Below, piece after piece: positions 8,245 through 16,805 of a stretch of 64,000 nucleotides of DNA. Every line of letters begins with the position of its first letter. Position 1 is the first letter of the stretch. Below the pieces are notes generated by a model. That model was not told the DNA's origin and made no database searches. It saw nothing but the letters and a program-made list of their open reading frames with translations. Source of the DNA: CAYNKA01 sp964397655 (lineage in GTDB: Bacteria > Spirochaetota > Spirochaetia > DTKZ01); assembly GCA_964397655.1 (NCBI GenBank), contig CAYNKA010000011.1, forward strand, positions 1 through 64,000, given 5' to 3'. Both the position numbers and the translations under genes were made by a program.

Positions 8245-8864
8245 CGGGAGGCCTCCCGGCCGCTTCCCGAAAGCCGGGACGCGACCCTGGACCAGCTGAG
8301 GACCCCCCATGCGCCGAATCCCAGGGAGAACGAAGATTCCAGGTCCTTTCGAAGATAGACTTCGACCGGAAGCTCGAAGCGGACGCGAAAGAGGGATCCC
8401 GTGAAGAAAAAGTCCGAAAAAAGGGACGCCCGGAGCGAGGGGTAGAAGAAGAGGATTTCGGTGTACTCGTACTTGGAAAAGAAGCCGCCGACTCCGCAGG
8501 ATAGGCCGGGCCTCGGGAAGGGGCCCGGTTCCCCGGCCTTTTCCGCGACCCCGCCGAGCGGATACCATTCGAAGGCTGCGTATCCGTGGAAGCCGTCGAA
8601 GCCGCGGTAGGAGTAGCCTCTGCTCAGGTCGGATGCCCCGACGGAATGATAGCCGGCGGCGAGGGAGAGTCCGGCGTATTCGCCGGCGAGCGTCGCGGAC
8701 AACTCGAATACGGAGGCTCCCTGGGTCTTCGTTTCGAAACCTTCGGCCCTCGACAGGAGGAGGGCGCTCCGGATTCCGAGCGCCTGAGAAAACTCTATCG
8801 CGTGGCCGTGAACCGCCGATAATGATATGACAAGAACGGCGAAAAATGGTATAGTGTGTTTCAT
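8241..8864 (-). CDS. Exported beta-rich protein, possibly outer-membrane barrel
   Basis: The 207-residue protein starts at the ATG ending at 8864 (MKHTIPFFAVLVISLSAVHGHA), a clear signal peptide without a lipobox. The mature part alternates small, aromatic and polar residues in short strands (GLSLAAGYHSVG, YSYRGFDGFHGYAAFEWYPLG, FRVRFELPVEVYLRKD), as in small outer-membrane barrels. It overlaps the caspase lipoprotein gene by four bases, so the two are translationally coupled. The barrel call is inferred from composition only; no family is recognised. Confidence 0.7.
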   Translation of the reverse strand: MKHTIPFFAVLVISLSAVHGHAIEFSQALGIRSALLLSRAEGFETKTQGASVFELSATLAGEYAGLSLAAGYHSVGASDLSRGYSYRGFDGFHGYAAFEWYPLGGVAEKAGEPGPFPRPGLSCGVGGFFSKYEYTEILFFYPSLRASLFSDFFFTGSLFRVRFELPVEVYLRKDLESSFSLGFGAWGVLSWSRVASRLSGSGREASR

Positions 8865-8916
8865 CGCAGATCCATACGTTGACTTTGACAAGTATTGGAT
8901 AGGAAAGCAAGAGGTC

Positions 8917-9315
8917 ATGAAGGCAAACACCAGCCGCTGCCTGGTTTTCGCGATTCTCGGCGTCGCGGTCTCGCTCTCCCTCGGTTCGTGCGGGGGAAGC
9001 TCCAATTCCGTCGCCTTGGACATGCCCCCGACCCCGGTCCTCACCGTGAGGGCGAATTGGGGAGTCGTGACTTCCCCCTACCTCCGGGTGCGGAAACAGC
9101 CCAAGATGGAGAGCGACGTCGTGGCCCATCTCCGGAATTCCTATATCGCCGAAATCCTCGCTAAGTCCTCCTATCCCGAGACCATCGAAGGCGAAACCAA
9201 CTATTGGTACGAAATCTCGGCCGACGGTCTCCGTGGTTGGGTCTTCGGCAGCTACCTCGATTTCTACGACTCGAAGGGCAAGGCCGAGCAGGCCATCAGA
9301 AAATCCAACGGTTGA
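8917..9315 (+). CDS. SH3b-domain lipoprotein
   Basis: The 132-residue protein starts at ATG 8917, after AAGAGG. It has a hydrophobic signal and lipobox LGSC with Cys25. Residues about 50-120 form a bacterial SH3 domain: YLRVRKQPKMESDVVAHLRNS, then YWYEI and GLRGWVFGSYL. SH3b domains usually bind peptidoglycan peptides or other envelope ligands. It is divergent from the barrel/caspase pair, with only 52 bases between the starts, so the two transcription units may share control. Confidence 0.85.
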   Translation: MKANTSRCLVFAILGVAVSLSLGSCGGSSNSVALDMPPTPVLTVRANWGVVTSPYLRVRKQPKMESDVVAHLRNSYIAEILAKSSYPETIEGETNYWYEISADGLRGWVFGSYLDFYDSKGKAEQAIRKSNG

Positions 9316-9450
9316 CCGTCCGCTGCCTCTCACGTGTCTTTTTATGGAAACGATTTTCGGTTATACTCGTTGGTGCCGGTACGGAGCCGGATCTCTCCGT
9401 ATCCGAAGAAGCATCGATTTCGAAAGTGACTCGAAGGTAAAAACGGCGGT

Positions 9451-10485
9451 ATGGAACTCATAAACCTGATGATTGTGGACGACGATCCCAAGGACCTCGA
9501 AACCATGACGGCCGGCCTCGACGGCCAGGGTTATCGCATCTTCAGCGCCTCGTCCGGCGGTTCGGCTCTCTCGTTGGCGGAGAAGGAACGGCTGGAAATC
9601 GTCCTTCTCAACGTCATCCTTCCGGACCTGGACGGCTATTCGCTCTGCAAGCAGCTCAGGAAGCTGTACTATCAAAAACCGTTTCAGATCGTCCTGCTTT
9701 CGGCGCTCGTGGAGGAGCCGTACCTGACCAGGTGCCTGGAGGTGGGGGGCGACGATTTCATAAGAAAGCCCGTATCCGCGCTGGAACTCCAGGTGAGGCT
9801 CCGAGCCGCGGTCATCAGGCTCAGGAACCAGATCGGCCTCATCAAGGAGCGGGAATTCTTCCGCGAGGCGGTCAAGGAAGAGGAGAAGTTCTCCTCGAAG
9901 GTCCTCGACCAGAACATGTATCTCAAGCGCGCCTTCAAGGACATGGAAATCGTGAACCGCGAGCTCGAGCGGGTGAATCAGGAACTGGAGAAGGTGGCGA
10001 AGCACGACGTCCTCTCGGGGCTCCTCAACCGACTCAGCCTCTTCAACATGGTCGACGCGGAGATCGACCGGTCCATGAGGAACGAAATCCCCCTCTGCGG
10101 CATCATGATGGATATCGACCACTTCAAGAACGTGAACGACAACTTCGGTCACCAGTGCGGCGACGAGGTCATCCGACACATCGGCCGCTGCCTCAGGAAC
10201 GGGCTCAGGAAATACGATCATGCGGGCCGGTACGGCGGCGAGGAATTCTTCATCATCCTCCCCAACACGAGCCTGGATCAGGCCACGAGCATCGCCGAAA
10301 GGTTCCGCGAGGAATTGGAGGCCGAAAAGCTCGCCTGCGACGATCAGGTGATATCGGTGACCGCGTCGCTCGGCGTCGCCCAGTACCGTTCCGGGGAGAG
10401 CAAGGAAATGTGGATCGCCCGCGCGGACAGGTCCATGTATCAGGCGAAGCAACGGGGCCGCAACTGCGTCGCCGTTGAGTCCTAG
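9451..10485 (+). CDS. Receiver-GGDEF diguanylate cyclase with Asn at the phospho-acceptor position
   Basis: Residues 1-125 form a response-regulator receiver (acidic triad D10-D12, KP near 111). A charged coiled coil runs about 130-185. The C terminus is a GGDEF domain with intact RYGGEEF active site and an upstream RKYD I-site, so it should make cyclic di-GMP and be product-inhibited. The usual phospho-acceptor Asp in LLDxxLPxxDG is Asn54 (LLNVILPDLDG, codon AAC at 9610-9612). Phosphorylation at that site is therefore not expected, and the receiver may act constitutively or by dimerisation. The gene is convergent with the PhoR-like kinase gene. Confidence 0.92.
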   Translation: MELINLMIVDDDPKDLETMTAGLDGQGYRIFSASSGGSALSLAEKERLEIVLLNVILPDLDGYSLCKQLRKLYYQKPFQIVLLSALVEEPYLTRCLEVGGDDFIRKPVSALELQVRLRAAVIRLRNQIGLIKEREFFREAVKEEEKFSSKVLDQNMYLKRAFKDMEIVNRELERVNQELEKVAKHDVLSGLLNRLSLFNMVDAEIDRSMRNEIPLCGIMMDIDHFKNVNDNFGHQCGDEVIRHIGRCLRNGLRKYDHAGRYGGEEFFIILPNTSLDQATSIAERFREELEAEKLACDDQVISVTASLGVAQYRSGESKEMWIARADRSMYQAKQRGRNCVAVES

Positions 10486-10491
10486 GCCGCT

Positions 10492-12276
10492 TCAGGAAGG
10501 CCTGCCGGCGACGCCTCCGCCTCGTTTCGGAAACCGCAGGCAGAACCTGCTCCCCTTGCCGACTTCGCTTTCCGCGCCGACGGTCCCGCCGTGGGCGAGC
10601 GCGATGTGTTTCACGATCGCGAGGCCCAGGCCCGTCCCGCCCAGGGATCTGCTTCTCGCCTTGTCCACCCGGTAGAATCGCTCGAAGATCCTCGGCAGGT
10701 CCTTCGCGGGGATGCCGGGACCGTCGTCCGTCACGGTCACGAGGACCTCCTCCCCCTCCTCGGAGACGGAAACCTGCACCGCGCACCCGGCTCCCGAATA
10801 CTTGATCGCGTTGTCCACGAGGTTCGTTACCGCCTGCTCGACCAGGGTTGCGTTGACTTCGGCCCGCACCCCCTCCGGGCAATCCCGCCCGAGGGAGACG
10901 TCCTTCGCGCCGGCGCCCGGAAGGCAGAGCTCGAACACCCTGTCCAGGATCTCGGAGAAATCCGCCGCCTCCATGGCGATTTCCGTGTTCGACTGCTCGA
11001 GCCGGGACAGGGCGAGGAGATCCTCGATGATCGAATCGAGGCGTTTCGTCTGCTTCTCGATGATGTCGAGAAATGCGGCTGCGGTCCTCTCGTCCTCGAT
11101 CGCTCCGTCCTTCAGGGTCTCCACGAAGCCCTGAATGGAGGTGATGGGGGTCCTGAGCTCGTGGGATACGTTCGCCACGAAATCCTTCCTCACCTGTTCG
11201 AGCTGCTTCAGCCTGGTGACGTCGTTGAACACGAGGAGGGCCCTCTCCCCCTCGCCGGGAGAGCTCGCGAGGAGGGTCCCGTGGGCCTGGAGATGAAGGA
11301 CTCTCCCGGGCGCTCGGAGTTCGAGGGTGCGTTCGACCGGGCCTTTCCCCGAAAGCAGATCGCGGGCCAAGGCTTCGATTTCAGCGGTGCGCAGGGCCTC
11401 GAGGACGCTCCTGCCCGCGCAGGCTGTCCGTTCCCTTCCGAAGAGCCGCTCGGCGGCCGGATTCATAGTTCTGATCGTGAGGTCGGACGCGAGGACGACG
11501 ACCGCCTCCACCATGCCCGCGAGGATCGTTTCCAGGTCCCTGCGCTGGGAGTCGATCGTCTCTATCCTGTTCTTGAGCTGTTCCGCCATCCAGTTCATGG
11601 TCGAGGCGAGGGCCTTGACCTCGTCGGGCCGGTCCGCCGCGATCCTGACGTCGAAGTCCCCCTGGGCGAACCTCTGGGCCGCCCGCTGGATCTTCGCGAT
11701 GGGGGCGGTGAACTGCTCGGCGAGGACGTAACTTCCGAGCGAGACGAGGACGACCGCCGCGAGTCCGGCCAGGAAGATGGCGGCCCTGAGCTCGTCCAGT
11801 CCGCGCTTGGATGCCTCGAGCTTCGCGGCGGTCCTGACGACGCAGACGATCCCGCCGTCCCTGTACAGGGGCATCGCGAAATAGAGGAATTCCTCCGAAA
11901 GGCTGTCCGAACTCCTCCGGGAAAACGAAGCTTCTCCGGCGAGAGCCCTGCGGACTTCCTCCCGGTCGCCGTGGTTCGCGAGCAGGGACGGGTCCTTGTC
12001 GGTGTCGGCCGCCACGGTGCCGTCGGGCAGGACGACGGTAGTCCTCCCGGGAGTCCCCGCGCTCAACCGCGCGACGAGATCTCGCATTCTCGCCGGATCC
12101 GACTCGGACCTCAGGGCGTTCGCCGTGAGGATGGCCCTTTCCTCGAGGCGTTCCTCGGTCGATCTGTGGTAGTTCGCGCTTACGAGAGAGGAGACGTACC
12201 AGAGGAGGGCCGTGAAGGAGAAGAGGATGATCGAGAGATCGAACAGGAAGAATCGCCGGACGAGACTGTGCCTCAT
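10492..12276 (-). CDS. phoR: PhoR-type sensor histidine kinase
   Basis: The 594-residue protein has a TM helix at about 10-32, a periplasmic sensor region to about 165, and a second TM at about 168-188. HAMP (about 189-240), PAS (about 250-355), HisKA with NVSHELRTPI and HATPase (VDNAIKYS, DDGPGIP, GGTGLGLAI) follow. It overlaps the response-regulator gene by ATGA, as in phoB-phoR operons. Phosphate sensing is inferred from the architecture; no phosphate transporter genes are in the window, so another signal is possible. Confidence 0.85.
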   Translation of the reverse strand: MRHSLVRRFFLFDLSIILFSFTALLWYVSSLVSANYHRSTEERLEERAILTANALRSESDPARMRDLVARLSAGTPGRTTVVLPDGTVAADTDKDPSLLANHGDREEVRRALAGEASFSRRSSDSLSEEFLYFAMPLYRDGGIVCVVRTAAKLEASKRGLDELRAAIFLAGLAAVVLVSLGSYVLAEQFTAPIAKIQRAAQRFAQGDFDVRIAADRPDEVKALASTMNWMAEQLKNRIETIDSQRRDLETILAGMVEAVVVLASDLTIRTMNPAAERLFGRERTACAGRSVLEALRTAEIEALARDLLSGKGPVERTLELRAPGRVLHLQAHGTLLASSPGEGERALLVFNDVTRLKQLEQVRKDFVANVSHELRTPITSIQGFVETLKDGAIEDERTAAAFLDIIEKQTKRLDSIIEDLLALSRLEQSNTEIAMEAADFSEILDRVFELCLPGAGAKDVSLGRDCPEGVRAEVNATLVEQAVTNLVDNAIKYSGAGCAVQVSVSEEGEEVLVTVTDDGPGIPAKDLPRIFERFYRVDKARSRSLGGTGLGLAIVKHIALAHGGTVGAESEVGKGSRFCLRFPKRGGGVAGRPS

Positions 12277-12971
12277 CGGTCCTCGGCCTGGAGCCGGTAT
12301 CCGACTCCCCTTACGGTTTCGATCAGGATTCCCCGTTCGCCGAGCTTTTTCCGCAGGCTGAGGATCTGGACGTCGACGGACCTCTCGGTGACAGGGTAGT
12401 CCTTACCCTTGACGGCGTCGATGATCTTGTTCCGCGTGAAGACCCAGCCGGGATTCCTCGCGAGAAATTCGAGGATCGCGAACTCGGTCGCCGAAAGCGG
12501 GACCGTCTCTCCCCCCGAGGTCACCTCGTGCCGCGCTCCGTCTATGCTGATGTCGTGGACGCGGATGACCGTCCCCTTCTCTTCGTCCTCCTCGCCCGCC
12601 TTTCGGCGCAGCGCGGCCCTCACGCGGGCGGTGAGCACCCTCGGACTGAAAGGCTTGGTGATGTAGTCGTCCGCGCCCACTTCGAGTCCCGTCACGACGT
12701 CGGAGTCCTCGCTTTTCGCCGTGAGCATGATGACCGGAATTCCGCGGGTCCTTTCACGTTGCTTGAGCCGTCGGCATACGTCGAGACCGTCGATGCCCGG
12801 AAGCATGAGATCGAGGATTATGCAGTCCGGCTCGATCCTATCCGCCTCTCTGATCGCCTCCTCGCCCGAGGAGGACGTCTTCACGACGTACCCTTCCCGC
12901 TCCAGGTTGTATCGGACGAGTTCGAGGATGGTCGGCTCGTCGTCCACGGCCAAGATCGTTTTTTTCGCCAT
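12273..12971 (-). CDS. phoB: PhoB/OmpR-family response regulator
   Basis: The 232-residue protein has a receiver (VDDEPTI, phospho-acceptor in IILDLMLPGIDG, TAKSE, KPFSP) and a C-terminal winged helix (ATEFAILEFLARNPG, VDVQILSLRKKLG, ETVRGVGYRL). All receiver key residues are present. It is the first gene of a two-gene operon with the PhoR-like kinase. The name rests on operon form and domain order; targets cannot be read from the window. Confidence 0.87.
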   Translation of the reverse strand: MAKKTILAVDDEPTILELVRYNLEREGYVVKTSSSGEEAIREADRIEPDCIILDLMLPGIDGLDVCRRLKQRERTRGIPVIMLTAKSEDSDVVTGLEVGADDYITKPFSPRVLTARVRAALRRKAGEEDEEKGTVIRVHDISIDGARHEVTSGGETVPLSATEFAILEFLARNPGWVFTRNKIIDAVKGKDYPVTERSVDVQILSLRKKLGERGILIETVRGVGYRLQAEDR

Positions 12972-13082
12972 GTCTGCCTCTTCCTCGGGTATACGAGATT
13001 CATGTTAAAAAACGATGAGGAATTCGATGGGGACCGAGCGGCCCGGTTCCTTCTCGTCGAGCCGCGTCGCAGGTCCCCGGAG

Positions 13083-13967
13083 CTACCTCAGGTTCTTCTC
13101 GAACTCGCGCGAGAACCAGCCGAATAGGGCTTTGATGCGGTTGTAGAAACTGTCGTGCGTCTTCTTCTCCAGGCCGAAAAGGCCGTAGGTCTTCACCCCG
13201 ATGCAGCCGTAGAACAGGATGTGATCCTCGGCGGGCTTCACGACGAGGTCGAGAAGGAGATGTCCCGGCTCCACGAGAGGAACGATGGAATAGTACATCT
13301 CGGACAAATTCTTCATGGAGACCTGGACCGTGGATCCGTGCCGCTGGTACAGGGCTTCGTAGGCGTTTTTCCCGAAGCTCGAATCGTTCTGGAACACGTA
13401 GATCAGGCTCTCCGGCAACACGTGCCTTTCGACGGGGTCGGGGAGAGGAGTCCTGCTTTCCGGGTCGGCCACGACGAAGGCGTCCTCGAACATGACCCGC
13501 ATCCTTTTCCTGCTGGCGGAATAGTATTCGATGCCCTTCATCGTGCTCACCGACCTGAGGGTGTTGAAAACGACGAGTTCGAGGTTCGCCGATTTCGCCT
13601 GCCTCTCGGCGAGCGGCAGGACGAAGATCGCCTCGACGACGAGCGTGGGATTAATGGCCTGGAGCTTGGCGGAAAGCGCGTCCCCTATCGGCCCGTCCGG
13701 CACGAGGAACCGACCCGTCGCCTCTTTGCGGAACCGGGTGATCTCGCCGTTCGTCTTCAAGTCCGAGATTTCCCGGGCGGAAAAGCCGTATCTGACGCCG
13801 ACGCGATCGACGAGGTCCGGGGGCGGAAGTTTGACGGAGGGCTGGGCCTGGGCCGGCGGGAGCGAAAAAGCCGAAAGGAGGAGACAGAAAAGAGCGGCCG
13901 GAATCCTGCGCTGCGATTCCGCCCTTTTCCGACACCCCCCGAAGATTGCATAAAGCGATTTCGTCAT
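13083..13967 (-). CDS. Exported hypothetical protein
   Basis: The 294-residue protein starts at the ATG ending at 13967. A basic N region is followed by a hydrophobic signal (IPAALFCLLLSAFSLPPAQAQ) with an AQA cleavage site. The mature protein is mixed alpha/beta with no Cys pair or repeat I can name. DUF-type spirochaetal exported proteins of similar length exist, but I do not claim a family. It is divergent from murG, with about 47 bases between the starts. The ribosome-binding site is weak, so the start is less certain than the frame. Confidence 0.7.
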   Translation of the reverse strand: MTKSLYAIFGGCRKRAESQRRIPAALFCLLLSAFSLPPAQAQPSVKLPPPDLVDRVGVRYGFSAREISDLKTNGEITRFRKEATGRFLVPDGPIGDALSAKLQAINPTLVVEAIFVLPLAERQAKSANLELVVFNTLRSVSTMKGIEYYSASRKRMRVMFEDAFVVADPESRTPLPDPVERHVLPESLIYVFQNDSSFGKNAYEALYQRHGSTVQVSMKNLSEMYYSIVPLVEPGHLLLDLVVKPAEDHILFYGCIGVKTYGLFGLEKKTHDSFYNRIKALFGWFSREFEKNLR

Positions 13968-14014
13968 GATATTCTTGATTATACGTACCGTTATCGAGGT
14001 AAGCAAGGCATTCG

Positions 14015-15097
14015 ATGGATGTGATAGTTTGTACCGGAGGAGGAACCGGAGGCCACGTGTATCCGGGTCTGGCCGTCATCGAGGAGTTGAATCGACGCTG
14101 GAAAGGCGACGTCCTCTGGGTCGGCTCGTCAGACGGGATGGAGCGGGCGATCGTCGAGGCGGCGGGCCTCAGGTTCCGCGGGATTCCGTCGGGCAAGCTC
14201 AGGCGTTCGTTCTCGCCGGCGAATGTCCCGGACGCCTTCCGCGTTCTTGCCGGGCTCGCGGCTTCGCTCAGGCTTTTCCGGAAAATCCGGCCCGCGCTCG
14301 TCTTCTCCAAGGGAGGATACGTGAGCGTTCCTCCCGTAGTAGCCGCCTGGCTTCTCGGCATTCCCGTGGTCACGCACGAGTCGGACCTCGATCCGGGGCT
14401 GGCCACGAGGCTCAATGCCCCCTTCTGCAGGAAGATCCTGGTCCCCTACGAGGAATCCCTTTCCCATTTCCCCGCGAAACTGTCGCCGAAGCTCAGGGTC
14501 ACGGGAAATCCGGTCCGGGAGGCCATACGAACAGGCTCCCCGGAAAAGGGCCTCGAGCTGCTCGGCTTCTCGGGGAAGAAGCCGATACTCTTCGTCCTCG
14601 GCGGTAGCCAAGGGGCCCGCGAGATCAACGTCCTCGCGAGAACGGCGCTCCCGAAACTTCTCGAATTCTGCGACGTCGTCCACCAGATGGGGGAGGGCGA
14701 GTTCGAACCCTTCGAAGCCGAAGGCTATCGAGCCTTCCCCTATCTAAGGGCGGAGTTTCCGCACGTACTCGCGGCCTCGACGGCGGTGGTCTCCCGAGCC
14801 GGCGCCGGTTCGCTCTGGGAATTCACGGCGGCAGGAAAACCAGCACTCCTCGTCCCCCTGCGGGGGAGCGGCACGCGGGGCGACCAGGTGAGGAACGCCG
14901 AACTCTTCGAACGGCTCGGGGCGGCCCGCGTGCTCCTCGACGACCCGATCGCCCCGGACGCCTTCCTGGAGGAGGTTCGCACCGTGCTCGATCCCGAAAT
15001 CGGGCGGGAGATGAGAGAGAGGATCCGAGCGGTCGGGAGGGACGACGCGGCGGAGAAGATCGCGGAGCTGCTTCTCGATGAAATGAAAAAGGAGTGA
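14015..15097 (+). CDS. murG: UDP-N-acetylglucosamine-muramyl-pentapeptide transferase MurG
   Basis: The 360-residue protein starts CTGGGTGGHVYP, the glycine-rich loop of MurG, and carries further family motifs (SKGGYVSVP, THESD, VLGGSQGARE, SRAGAGSLWE, GDQVRNA). MurG adds GlcNAc to lipid I on the inner face of the membrane to give lipid II. The C-terminal half holds the UDP-GlcNAc site. It is the first gene of a tight run with cvpA, a clamp-loader ATPase and a two-component pair, an order I recall from Treponema pallidum. Confidence 0.95.
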   Translation: MDVIVCTGGGTGGHVYPGLAVIEELNRRWKGDVLWVGSSDGMERAIVEAAGLRFRGIPSGKLRRSFSPANVPDAFRVLAGLAASLRLFRKIRPALVFSKGGYVSVPPVVAAWLLGIPVVTHESDLDPGLATRLNAPFCRKILVPYEESLSHFPAKLSPKLRVTGNPVREAIRTGSPEKGLELLGFSGKKPILFVLGGSQGAREINVLARTALPKLLEFCDVVHQMGEGEFEPFEAEGYRAFPYLRAEFPHVLAASTAVVSRAGAGSLWEFTAAGKPALLVPLRGSGTRGDQVRNAELFERLGAARVLLDDPIAPDAFLEEVRTVLDPEIGREMRERIRAVGRDDAAEKIAELLLDEMKKE

Positions 15098-15100
15098 CCC

Positions 15101-15583
15101 ATGGATTGGAACGTTCTCGATGTCTTGTTCGCCGCGATCGTACTTTTCTTCGCGGTGCGGGGCGTCTTCAGGGGGTTCATCGGCGAGGTGTTCGCCGTGG
15201 GCGCCTTGGTGGCTGGGGTCGGGGCCGCGGTCCTGTTTTCCGGCGCCCTCGCGGGCACCGTCGAAAGGACGCTCGGAATCAGTGGGTGGGGGTATATCGT
15301 GGCCTTCATCGCGATCTTCCTCGTAGTCTACATCGCGGTGAAGATCCTCCAGAGGGTCTTCAAGAGCATCATCGAAGGCATCCATCTGGAAGGTCTGGAC
15401 AAGGCGCTCGGCCTTTTCCTCGGCCTCGCGGAGGGACTCGTCCTCGTCGGTTTCGTGGTCTTTCTTCTCCGCAACCAGCGATTCGTCGACGTGAGGGATC
15501 TCCTGGGAGGAAGCGTCGTCGCCCGGGTCATCACTCCGCTCGTCGTCACCGGCGCGGAGGCGATCAAGTCGCAGCTGAAATAG
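15101..15583 (+). CDS. cvpA: CvpA-family membrane protein
   Basis: The 160-residue protein has four hydrophobic segments, starting with MDWNVLDVLFAAIVLFFAVRG, and the CvpA feature RGVFRGFIGE. CvpA proteins are inner-membrane proteins linked to envelope homeostasis and, in enterics, colicin V production. The ATG lies 3 bases after the murG stop, with GGAG inside the end of murG. The role here is unknown; linkage to murG suggests envelope growth. Confidence 0.85.
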   Translation: MDWNVLDVLFAAIVLFFAVRGVFRGFIGEVFAVGALVAGVGAAVLFSGALAGTVERTLGISGWGYIVAFIAIFLVVYIAVKILQRVFKSIIEGIHLEGLDKALGLFLGLAEGLVLVGFVVFLLRNQRFVDVRDLLGGSVVARVITPLVVTGAEAIKSQLK

Positions 15584-15590
15584 GACCGAA

Positions 15591-16805
15591 ATGTTCGAAA
15601 ACGTCATAAGGCAGGATGAAGTCGTCGCGGTCCTCGGCGAGGACCTGAGGAACGGGAGGCTTCCCGCCTCGCTTCTTTTTTCGGGGCCGGAATACAGCGG
15701 CAAGCTCACTTCGGCCCTGGAACTCGCCAGGGCGCTGGGCTGCGAGAACCGGGAGGCGCCCTGGAACTGCGGGTGCAGATCCTGCGAGTCGCACAGGCTT
15801 CTCCTCCATCCTTATACCGCGATGCTCGGAGGCCGGTATTTCCACCAGGAGATCTCCGCCTGTCTCGACGCCCTCAAACGCACCGGAAATCCGTCATCGC
15901 GGTTCCTCTTCATCCGTTCCGTGCGGAAGCTTACCCGGCGTTTCGATCCCTTCCTCTGGGAGGGGGAGGAACAGAAGGTTCAAAAAGTGACCGCGCACGT
16001 CCAGGCGCTCGAAGACGTTCTTCTCGACCTTTCCCCCGGGAACGAGCTTCCGCCCGCTCCGAAGCTGGAAAAACTGGCGGAATCCGTGCTCGCCTCGGCC
16101 CGGAAAGTCCTCGACGGCGTCAACCTCGACGTCATTCCGGTGTCGCAGATCCGGAGGGTCTCCTCCTGGGCCCATCTCGGGGCCGCAGGGGCGAGGAAGA
16201 TAGTCATCCTCGAGAACGCGGACCGCATGCTCGATTCGGCGAAGAACGCGCTGCTCAAGATCCTCGAGGAGCCGCCGGCCCACGTCTCCTTCGTCCTGCT
16301 CACATCCCGGCGGGGAACCGTCCTGCCGACCATACTCTCGCGCGTGCGGACCTATTCCTTCAAGGAACGCGATTCATCGGCGAGCCGGGAGGTCCTCGAA
16401 CGCATCTTCCGCGAGACGAGCGTCGGGTTCGCCGACCTTCGGGAATACTTTCTCGTCTTCCAGGACATGAACCCGCAGACTCTGCGGAACGCCGCCCTCG
16501 TTTTCCTCAAAAGCAGCCTTTCCCCGAAAGGCGGTTTTCCCGACTTCTCGGGTGCCGTTCCCGAGGACGGTTCGCTCTTCTCGGACCGGGGGAAATTCCG
16601 GCTTTTTCTCCAGGAGCTTCTCTCGGTGTTCCGCGAGTCCCTCCGGGGGAAGCCCCCGGCTGAGGAGCTCTCCGGAATCCCCCTCGAACGGTTCGAGGAC
16701 TGGTCCCGGCTCGTCGGCAAGACCGCCGCATCCCTCGATACGCTCAACCTCAGTCCGGGTCTCCTGGCCCAGAGGCTCCACTCCCTCATCGGGAGGGCGG
16801 CGTGA
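15591..16805 (+). CDS. DNA polymerase III clamp-loader (delta'/gamma-like) ATPase
   Basis: The 404-residue protein resembles HolB/DnaX N-terminal regions. It has a P-loop-like GPEYSGKL near residue 31, and a zinc-type cysteine cluster (C-x8-C-x-C-x2-C, residues about 47-62). NALLKILEEPP and a degenerate SRC-like element LSRVRTYSF follow near 248. The P-loop lacks the usual GxxGxGK(T/S) and the Arg-finger Cys is Val, so ATPase activity may be lost, as in many delta' subunits. It overlaps the next gene's GTG by four bases. An insertion at about 90-160 is unusual. Confidence 0.75.
   Translation: MFENVIRQDEVVAVLGEDLRNGRLPASLLFSGPEYSGKLTSALELARALGCENREAPWNCGCRSCESHRLLLHPYTAMLGGRYFHQEISACLDALKRTGNPSSRFLFIRSVRKLTRRFDPFLWEGEEQKVQKVTAHVQALEDVLLDLSPGNELPPAPKLEKLAESVLASARKVLDGVNLDVIPVSQIRRVSSWAHLGAAGARKIVILENADRMLDSAKNALLKILEEPPAHVSFVLLTSRRGTVLPTILSRVRTYSFKERDSSASREVLERIFRETSVGFADLREYFLVFQDMNPQTLRNAALVFLKSSLSPKGGFPDFSGAVPEDGSLFSDRGKFRLFLQELLSVFRESLRGKPPAEELSGIPLERFEDWSRLVGKTAASLDTLNLSPGLLAQRLHSLIGRAA

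Noticed and set aside
8245..9333. Upstream extension of the caspase lipoprotein frame
   Set aside because: It is the shadow of the barrel-like and SH3b genes; the ATG at 8244 with a signal peptide and lipobox is the clear start.
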